Assembly: GCF_015265375.1 (NCBI RefSeq)
Contig: NZ_JABZXW010000074.1
Span: 1 to 8,795, forward strand
Source of the DNA: Rothia sp. (in: high G+C Gram-positive bacteria)
GTDB lineage: Bacteria > Actinomycetota > Actinomycetes > Actinomycetales > Micrococcaceae
Length of the DNA stretch: 8,795 nucleotides
Reading direction: 5' to 3'
The translations under genes were made by a program, and so were the position numbers. Positions 1 to 5,029 of the stretch are shown piece by piece. Positions within the stretch are counted from its first letter, which is position 1; every line of letters starts with the position of its first letter. A model generated the notes under the pieces. The model had not been told where the DNA came from, did not search any database, and was given only the letters and a program-made list of their open reading frames with translations.

Positions 1-78
1 GGGTGTTATCCGATACCGCCGGCGAAGTCTATACCTTATGAGGCGTCATACCGTCAGGCGGTTGAAAGCTGAAGTCTC

Positions 79-1716
79 TTAGGAGAGGGTCTTAGCTTCG
101 TTCACCATGGTCTCGAAACGCTCGCGAACCTGGGGAACGTCCATACCGACGATAACCTGGAATGCCTTGCCCTTGCGGACGAGGCCCAGAGCGCCTGCAT
201 TCTTGAAGTCTGCATCCGAGGGGCTGACGAGGGACTCATCAGCAACGGAGACACGCAAGCGGGTTGCGCAGTTGTTCACGGTGGTGATGTTCTCTGCGCC
301 ACCGAGCAGTTCGAGGAAGCCAGCTGCACGGGGTGCGTAGAGGTCGCCGTCAGCGGACTCAGCAGCAGCGCCGCCGTTCTTCTCAGCAGCCTTAGCTGCC
401 TTGTACTCTGCCTTGCTGTAGAGCTTGGTCTCGCCGCCGTCTTCTTCACGACCGGGGGTCTTGAAGTCGAACTTCAGAATCATGAAGCGGAAGATCAGGA
501 AGTACAGGACGGTGAAGCACAGGCCCACACCGATCTGCATGAGGTAGGTGCCGGAGTGGTTTGCCCACAGCGGGATCCAGTTCTGGAACAGGAAGTCGAG
601 CAGACCGCCACCCATGTAACCAACCAGACCCAGCTGGTACATGATTGCTGCCATGGATGCTGCCAGGATTGCGTGGACCAGGAACAGCGGGGGTGCCAGG
701 AACAGGAAGGTGAACTCGAGGGGCTCGGTGATACCGATCAGGATCGCAGTGAGGCAGACGGGGATCATCAGAGCGAGAACTTCCTTGCGCTTCTCGGGAC
801 GAGCAGTGGTGTAGAACGCCGCTGCGATACCGATGGGTGCAAAGACCTTGGAGTTACCGTGCAGTGCGAAGCCGCCGCCGGGGAACAGTTCCTTCAGGGG
901 CTTGTCGCTCTTTGCGAACTCGGTCAGGTGGGTCGGCCAGTCCTTAGCAATACCGTTCGGGGTAACAACATTACCGAAGACGAACGGGGAGTAGATGAAG
1001 TGGTGCAGACCGGTCGGAATCAGGAAGCGCTCGAGGAAGGTGTAAACCCACACGCCGAGTGCGCCGGATGCGATGAAGAAGCCCTGCAGGGAGGAGATGC
1101 CGTGCTGAGCGTAGGGCCACAGCCAGGAGAACAGGAATGCCACGGGCATCATCAGGAAGAAGCAGACGCCGTAGACGTACTGGGAACCCTGGAAGATACC
1201 GAGGAAGTCGGGCAGCTTCTTGTCGAACCAGCGGTTGTGTACCCACACCACGATTGCGGAGATGATGATTGCACCGAAGATACCGGTGTCCATGGTCTTG
1301 ATACCGGCGATCATCTTCAGACCGGTACCTGCCGCGCTCTTAGAGATGTCGGTGGTGTAGTCCAGGTCGAAGAAACCGGTGCCGCCCTTGCCCCATACCT
1401 TGAGCATGGCGCCGACGAAGTAGTTGAAGGTCAGGTAGACCATTGCAGCTTCCATCACTGCACGTGCGTTAGCGGTCTTTGCCAGTGCAATGGGCAGACC
1501 GATCACGAAGAGCAGTTCCATCTGGTTGAAGACGGTCCATGCGCCGGACTCCCAAACAGACCAGAAGTGGTTCCACGCGCTTTCCTTATCAGCAGCGAGG
1601 GGAATCAGTTCGCCGTTCTGTGCAATGATCGCAATACCGACCGCGAGGCCAGCGAATGCGAAGAGAAGAACGGGTGCCAGCATGGCAGAGCCGAACCTCT
1701 GTACTTTTTCCATCAT
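79..1716 (-). CDS. PTS alpha-glucoside (maltose) transporter, EIICB (GlvC/AglA/MalP type)
   Basis: Membrane permease of the phosphotransferase system: it takes up an alpha-glucoside such as maltose and phosphorylates it during transport, with phosphate from EI, HPr and an EIIA. The 545-residue product starts MMEKVQRFGSAMLAPVLLF and reads like B. subtilis MalP/GlvC and Klebsiella AglA over its full length. The EIIC domain (about 1-415) is strongly hydrophobic and holds LIPTGLHHFIYSPF (232-245) and GITEPLEF (328-335), the latter the conserved EIIC substrate motif. A charged Ala/Lys/Glu linker (about 420-460) leads to an EIIB domain (about 462-540) with NNCATRLRV; Cys483 is the expected phosphorylation site. 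There is no fused EIIA, so a glucose-type EIIA must come from elsewhere. AAAGGG lies about 11 nt upstream of the first of two ATGs. The gene is divergent from the phosphatase and glucosidase genes. Family is sure; exact sugar (maltose, isomaltose, other alpha-glucosides) is inferred from neighbours. Confidence 0.93.
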   Translation of the reverse strand: MMEKVQRFGSAMLAPVLLFAFAGLAVGIAIIAQNGELIPLAADKESAWNHFWSVWESGAWTVFNQMELLFVIGLPIALAKTANARAVMEAAMVYLTFNYFVGAMLKVWGKGGTGFFDLDYTTDISKSAAGTGLKMIAGIKTMDTGIFGAIIISAIVVWVHNRWFDKKLPDFLGIFQGSQYVYGVCFFLMMPVAFLFSWLWPYAQHGISSLQGFFIASGALGVWVYTFLERFLIPTGLHHFIYSPFVFGNVVTPNGIAKDWPTHLTEFAKSDKPLKELFPGGGFALHGNSKVFAPIGIAAAFYTTARPEKRKEVLALMIPVCLTAILIGITEPLEFTFLFLAPPLFLVHAILAASMAAIMYQLGLVGYMGGGLLDFLFQNWIPLWANHSGTYLMQIGVGLCFTVLYFLIFRFMILKFDFKTPGREEDGGETKLYSKAEYKAAKAAEKNGGAAAESADGDLYAPRAAGFLELLGGAENITTVNNCATRLRVSVADESLVSPSDADFKNAGALGLVRKGKAFQVIVGMDVPQVRERFETMVNEAKTLS

Positions 1717-1800
1717 GAGGCTATACGCCCTTTCGGGTTGTCGAGTGAGCGGACGCAGGGGTTGGCGATCATTGCCATCCTGCGATGGTCACGCCGTATC

Positions 1801-1830
1801 TTTATACCTCCAAACGAAAGTATATGAGAC
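1801..1830 (-). promoter_or_regulatory. Candidate PTS promoter (-10 TATAAA) with overlapping inverted repeat
   Basis: Read on the minus strand, TATAAA at 1806-1801 is a good -10 hexamer about 85 nt upstream of the PTS start codon. No good -35 sits at 16-18 bp, which would suit a promoter needing an activator, or a wrong call. A perfect 5-bp inverted repeat, TATAC (1803-1807) and GTATA (1820-1824), separated by 12 bp, covers the -10 and the spacer. A repressor bound there would block polymerase. Position and symmetry are seen in the sequence; function is inferred. Confidence 0.35.
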
Positions 1831-1940
1831 GGGTGCCACATATCCTGCGTGCGCTAAATGCCGAATGTGTTTTAGACAAAAACAATAATGCCAGGTCATA
1901 CCTACCCGCAGATACCAAAAGCAGAAGTTTTGAAAGAGTT

Positions 1941-1955
1941 TTTCAGAACCTGAAA
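1941..1955. promoter_or_regulatory. Operator-like palindrome TTTCAG-N3-CTGAAA
   Basis: A perfect 6-bp inverted repeat with a 3-bp centre lies in the middle of the divergent region. A TGAAA at 1931-1935 just upstream can also pair with the TTTCA of the left arm, so the local pattern is TGAAA, TTTCA, TGAAA. Such compact symmetry suits a dimeric regulator. No regulator family is assigned. Confidence 0.3.
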
Positions 1956-2013
1956 CATCTCCCGGCACTGGTTAAAAATACTTGCTGCAGATGAGACTTT
2001 TTCCCTATTACCT

Positions 2014-2100
2014 AGTGCACAGAATCGATAGCATAAACAGTGCACCCATAGGTCAGAGTGCATAAACACTCGCCACCTCAATGCGCGGTGTGCATATCAT
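2014..2100 (+). promoter_or_regulatory. GTGCA(C/T) repeat cluster and candidate promoter before the phosphatase gene
   Basis: GTGCAC occurs at 2015-2020 and 2040-2045, and GTGCAT at 2058-2063 and 2090-2095. GCATAAACA is repeated at 2031-2039 and 2060-2068, 29 bp apart. GAGTG (2056-2060) and CACTC (2067-2071) form a perfect inverted repeat around CATAAA. TATCAT at 2095-2100 matches the -10 consensus at five of six bases and would start transcription about 27 nt before the phosphatase ATG; its best -35 (TCGCCA, 2070-2075) is weak and 19 bp away. Together this looks like a regulated promoter, but no experiment or known motif supports it here. Confidence 0.35.
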
Positions 2101-2133
2101 TCTTCAACCTCACACATACCCCGGACTTAATAC

Positions 2134-3012
2134 ATGCGCTTCCTCACCCTCAACACGCACAGCTGGTGCGAAATCCACCAAATTGCCAAAATCCGCACCC
2201 TCGCAAAGTTCATCATTGAACAGCAGGTGGATGTCATTGCGTTGCAGGAAGTCAACCAGCTCACCTCCACCCCCGTGGTGAAGGAGCCCCTCAACTACCG
2301 CGGCGGCGCAGGCGTGCCGGTCCACGAAGACAACTACGCCCTGCTACTCGTGCAGGCACTCAACGAAATGGGCGCAACCTACGAGTGGACCCTCACCGAA
2401 GCCCACATCGGTTGGGACCGCTACGACGAATGCGTAGCGATTCTCTCGCGTCTGCCGATTCGCGGCATCAAGCCCATCGATATGTCTCCCGAGTACGGCT
2501 ACCACCAGGTACAGCGCCGCGCCGCACAGGCAGCGCTCATCGAAACTGAGACGGGTACCTTCTGGTGCGCAACCACTCACATGTCCTGGTGGGACTTCGA
2601 CGGTGAGCCCCTCTTCGCGCAGGAATACACCCGCCTCTCACAGGCCCTGGCAGAATGTGCCCTCACCGCACCCGTACTGCTCGGCGGCGACTTTAACTCC
2701 GCCGCGCATCTGAGCGATGAAGGCTACGCGCTGGTCACCTCCAGCGGTATGGTTGATACCCGCTCACTGGCGGAGCACACCGACGGCGAAAACACCGTCC
2801 ACCGCGAAATCGCCGGCTGGGAAGGTAGCACGGACGCCAAGCGCATTGACTTTGTGTTCGCTGACCGACTGCTCACGGTGAACTCGCACGCGGTAGTCTT
2901 CCGCGACAACTCCCCCGAAGCCATCTCCGACCACAGCGGTCTACTCCTGGAAATTGACCCCTCCAGCTGGGCACCCCAGAGCCTCCTGACGCCCCTCACC
3001 ACCCAGTCCTAA
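2134..3012 (+). CDS. mapP: Endonuclease/exonuclease/phosphatase-fold hydrolase, probable maltose 6'-phosphate phosphatase
   Basis: A 292-residue cytosolic, metal-dependent hydrolase of the EEP (DNase I-like) superfamily. Expected motifs are present in order: LNTHSW (6-11, metal-binding Asn7), ALQEVN (36-41, Glu39), THMSWW (148-153, His149), GGDFN (184-188, Asp186 and Asn188), RIDFVF (237-242, Asp239) and SDH (265-267, Asp266/His267). The N-terminal LNTHSW and the YDECVAILSR stretch (97-106) recall the subgroup encoded next to maltose PTS genes in Firmicutes, which includes Enterococcus MapP (maltose 6'-phosphate to maltose plus phosphate, EC 3.1.3.90). Position between a divergent maltose-type EIICB and alpha-glucosidases supports that role. 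The start is fixed by an in-frame stop at 2128-2130, yet only a weak GGA precedes it, so translation initiation is unusual. Superfamily is sure; the substrate is inferred, and another sugar phosphate is possible. It ends 73 nt before the first glucosidase, probably in one operon. Confidence 0.85.
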   Translation: MRFLTLNTHSWCEIHQIAKIRTLAKFIIEQQVDVIALQEVNQLTSTPVVKEPLNYRGGAGVPVHEDNYALLLVQALNEMGATYEWTLTEAHIGWDRYDECVAILSRLPIRGIKPIDMSPEYGYHQVQRRAAQAALIETETGTFWCATTHMSWWDFDGEPLFAQEYTRLSQALAECALTAPVLLGGDFNSAAHLSDEGYALVTSSGMVDTRSLAEHTDGENTVHREIAGWEGSTDAKRIDFVFADRLLTVNSHAVVFRDNSPEAISDHSGLLLEIDPSSWAPQSLLTPLTTQS

Positions 3013-3085
3013 AAGGGCATCAGACTTTAGCCGCCCACAGAGCGGCCCCACACAACACTCATCCATACCAAGGGAAGGAAGAACA

Positions 3086-4900
3086 ATGACGACCCAGACC
3101 CAGTGGTGGCAGGAACCGGTGGTCTATCAGATTTACCCCCGCTCCTTCAACGACTCCAACGGCGACGGCATCGGCGATCTGCCCGGCATTACCGAGAAGA
3201 TTCCGTACCTCGCCAAGCTCGGTATTCAGGTGCTGTGGCTCTCCCCCATCTACGCTTCCCCGAACGATGACAACGGCTACGACATCTCCGACTACCGCGC
3301 CATCATGACCGAGTTCGGCACCATGGAAGACTTCGATGAGCTGCTCGAAACCGCGCACAAGCACGGCATCAAGCTCATGATGGACCTGGTCGTCAACCAC
3401 AGCTCCGACGAGCACGAATGGTTCAAGCAGGCACGCTCCTCCAAGGACAACCCCTACCGCGACTACTACATCTGGCGCGGCCCCAAGGGCTTCGATGAGG
3501 ATGGCAAGCCGATTCCGCCGAACAACTGGATTTCCTGTTTCAGCCCCTCCGTGTGGGAATGGGACGAGGCGACCGGCCAGTTCTACCTGCACTACTTCTC
3601 CGTCAAGCAGCCCGACCTGAACTGGGAGAACCCGAAGGTCCGCGAAGAGGTCTACGACATCATGCGCTTCTGGCTGGACAAGGGCGTGGACGGCTTCCGC
3701 ATGGACGTCATCAACCTAATTTCTAAGGACCTCTCCTTCCCCGAGGACCCGGCAGTCCTCGCTGGCGGCCTCGACAACTCCCTGGCTGTCGCAGCGAACG
3801 GCCCGCGCGTGCACGAATTCCTGCAGGAGATGAACCGCGAGGTCTTGAGCAAGTACCCGGTCATGACCGTGGGCGAAACCCCCTGCGTGACCGTGGACGA
3901 CGCCGCACTCTACACCGGTTTCGACCGCAACGAGCTGCAGATGGTGTTCCAGTTCGAGCACATGGACGTAGACGCCTCCGAAGGTGGCGTGACCGGCAAG
4001 TGGTCCGACCGCCGCTTCAACCTGGTTGACCTCAAGAAGGTCCTCACCCACTGGCAGGAAGGCCTGCACGGCCGCGGCTGGAACTCCCTGTACTGGAACA
4101 ACCACGACCAGCCGCGCACCGTCTCCCGCTTCGGTAACGACTCCCCCGAGTACCGCACCGTCAGCGCCAAGATGCTCGGCACCGTGCTGCACCTGATGCA
4201 GGGCACCCCCTACATCTACCAGGGTGAAGAGCTGGGCATGACCAACGTCTTCTTCGACGATGTGAAGGACTACAACGACCTGGAGATTCACGACTCCTGG
4301 CGCAAGTACGTTGAAGAGTCGGGCCGCGTCTCCGCTGAGGATATGCTGCGCTACATCAGCGCCTCCGGTCGCGATAACGCCCGTACCCCCATGCAGTGGA
4401 CCGCTGGCGAGAACGCAGGCTTCACCTCCGGCACCCCATGGCTGAAGCTGAACCCGCGCTACACCGAAATCAACGCGGAGGCAGAGCTCACTGACCAGGA
4501 TTCGGTGTTCTACCACTACCGCGACCTGATTAGCCTGCGCCGCGAGCACCCGATCGTCCTGACCGGCGAGTACCGCCTGCTGGATGAAGAGGATGACCAG
4601 GTTTACGCCTACCTGCGCGTGAACTCCGACGAGGACGCCGCCGCAACCGGCGAGCGCGCCCTGCTGGTCGTCGCCAACTTCACCGATGACACCGTTCAGC
4701 TGAACTACGCGGGCGGCAACCTGGATTCGGTGGTGCTGACCAACTCGCAGGCACTCTCCCCGACTGAGCTGAAGGCAATCGAGAACACCCCGAAGCTGAT
4801 TAGCTCGAACTACCGCGATGAGAACCGCGAGTTCACCGACGAGGGCACCCTGCTGCGCCCCTACGAGGCGAAGGTGTACCTCTTCGGTAACGCCAAGTAG
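3086..4900 (+). CDS. GH13 alpha-glucosidase, oligo-1,6-glucosidase (isomaltase) type
   Basis: A 604-residue intracellular glycoside hydrolase of the MalL/oligo-1,6-glucosidase group; no signal peptide. It removes glucose from the non-reducing end of short alpha-glucosides. It opens with WWQEPVVYQIYPRSF and a DSNGDGIGD metal loop (23-31). Conserved regions are complete: MDLVVNH (99-105), QPDLN (175-179), GFRMDVIN (203-210, nucleophile Asp207), VGETP (262-266, acid/base Glu264) and NNHDQPR (338-344, transition-state Asp341). A beta-sandwich C-terminal domain follows from about 520. Val208 directly after the nucleophile is the residue linked in this family to activity on alpha-1,6 bonds (oligo-1,6-glucosidase, isomaltase, dextran glucosidase). 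GGAAGGAAG ends 4 nt before the ATG, a strong ribosome site. A small hairpin (GCCGC/GCGGC, 3030-3046) lies in the 73-nt gap to the phosphatase gene. Nothing marks it as a phospho-sugar hydrolase, although this cannot be excluded by eye. Family certain; linkage preference inferred. Confidence 0.93.
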   Translation: MTTQTQWWQEPVVYQIYPRSFNDSNGDGIGDLPGITEKIPYLAKLGIQVLWLSPIYASPNDDNGYDISDYRAIMTEFGTMEDFDELLETAHKHGIKLMMDLVVNHSSDEHEWFKQARSSKDNPYRDYYIWRGPKGFDEDGKPIPPNNWISCFSPSVWEWDEATGQFYLHYFSVKQPDLNWENPKVREEVYDIMRFWLDKGVDGFRMDVINLISKDLSFPEDPAVLAGGLDNSLAVAANGPRVHEFLQEMNREVLSKYPVMTVGETPCVTVDDAALYTGFDRNELQMVFQFEHMDVDASEGGVTGKWSDRRFNLVDLKKVLTHWQEGLHGRGWNSLYWNNHDQPRTVSRFGNDSPEYRTVSAKMLGTVLHLMQGTPYIYQGEELGMTNVFFDDVKDYNDLEIHDSWRKYVEESGRVSAEDMLRYISASGRDNARTPMQWTAGENAGFTSGTPWLKLNPRYTEINAEAELTDQDSVFYHYRDLISLRREHPIVLTGEYRLLDEEDDQVYAYLRVNSDEDAAATGERALLVVANFTDDTVQLNYAGGNLDSVVLTNSQALSPTELKAIENTPKLISSNYRDENREFTDEGTLLRPYEAKVYLFGNAK

Positions 4901-4920
4901 TCGTACCCCACTCATACTGT

Positions 4921-4961
4921 GCGAAGGGGGACCAGAAACGGACATTCCGGTCCCTCTTCGC
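4921..4961 (+). terminator. Strong stem-loop between the two glucosidase genes
   Basis: The arms at 4921-4933 and 4949-4961 pair over 13 bp with a single G-U, around a 15-nt loop that itself contains GGA-cat-TCC. It starts 20 nt after the first glucosidase stop. No run of U follows (CCTATACTT), so it is either a terminator without U tail, a partial attenuator, or a 3'-end stabiliser that sets different mRNA levels for the two paralogs. The stem is seen directly; its role is inferred. Confidence 0.5.
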
Positions 4962-4990
4962 CCTATACTTCAATCACAGACAAAATTTGT
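4939..4990 (+). promoter_or_regulatory. Candidate internal promoter for the second glucosidase, with palindrome
   Basis: TATACT at 4964-4969 matches the -10 consensus at five of six bases. The best -35 is CGGACA at 4939-4944, with a long 19-bp spacer, and it overlaps the loop and arm of the preceding hairpin. Just downstream, ACAAAATTTGT (4980-4990) is a perfect odd palindrome near the expected transcript start, in a place where a repressor could act. This would let the second glucosidase be expressed on its own. Confidence 0.35.
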
Positions 4991-5018
4991 TCCTCTTTTC
5001 GGCTGGATGGCCGGTATA

Positions 5019-5024
5019 GAAAGG
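5019..5024 (+). promoter_or_regulatory. Ribosome binding site that sets the second glucosidase start at 5030
   Basis: GAAAGG lies 5 nt before the ATG at 5030. The frame is open further upstream to an ATG at 4919, but that start would lie inside the dense hairpin and add 37 residues with no family similarity. The N-terminus from 5030 aligns with the paralog, so 5030 is chosen. Confidence 0.8.
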
Positions 5025-5029
5025 CAATT

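Larger units (their letters stand above)
1717..2133. promoter_or_regulatory. Divergent control region between the PTS gene and the phosphatase-glucosidase genes
   Basis: This 417-bp gap separates two outward-reading units with related functions, so it should hold both promoters and any shared operators. It is richer in A/T than the flanking genes. I found no convincing gene; the short open frames here lack good starts or coding character. It contains several symmetrical elements, listed separately: TATAC-N12-GTATA near the PTS promoter, TTTCAG-N3-CTGAAA in the middle, and a group of GTGCAC/GTGCAT repeats with GAGTG-N6-CACTC nearer the phosphatase gene. No regulator gene lies in the window, so which protein would bind is unknown. 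Confidence 0.6.

Noticed and set aside
11..62. Possible terminator after the PTS gene (TATGA-GGCG-TCATA, and ACCGCC/GGCGGT)
   Set aside because: The first stem is only 5 bp and the second has a 36-nt loop; no T run follows on the minus strand.
556..1827. 423-residue plus-strand open frame opposite the PTS gene
   Set aside because: It is antisense to a clear EIICB, its product is Glu/Gln/Asp/Cys/His-rich without domains, and it arises from codon bias on the other strand.
1801..1830. Catabolite-response (cre) or LacI-type operator around CAAACGAAAG
   Set aside because: The AAACG core is not followed by the matching inverted half-site, so the symmetry needed for a LacI-family site is missing.
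1785..1994. Short plus-strand open frame (69 residues) in the divergent region
   Set aside because: No ribosome site, no recognisable protein character, and it overlaps the presumed promoter and operators.
3716..4945. 409-residue minus-strand open frame opposite the first glucosidase
   Set aside because: Val/Leu/Gly-rich low-complexity product that mirrors GC-rich sense codons; no start site support and no family motifs.
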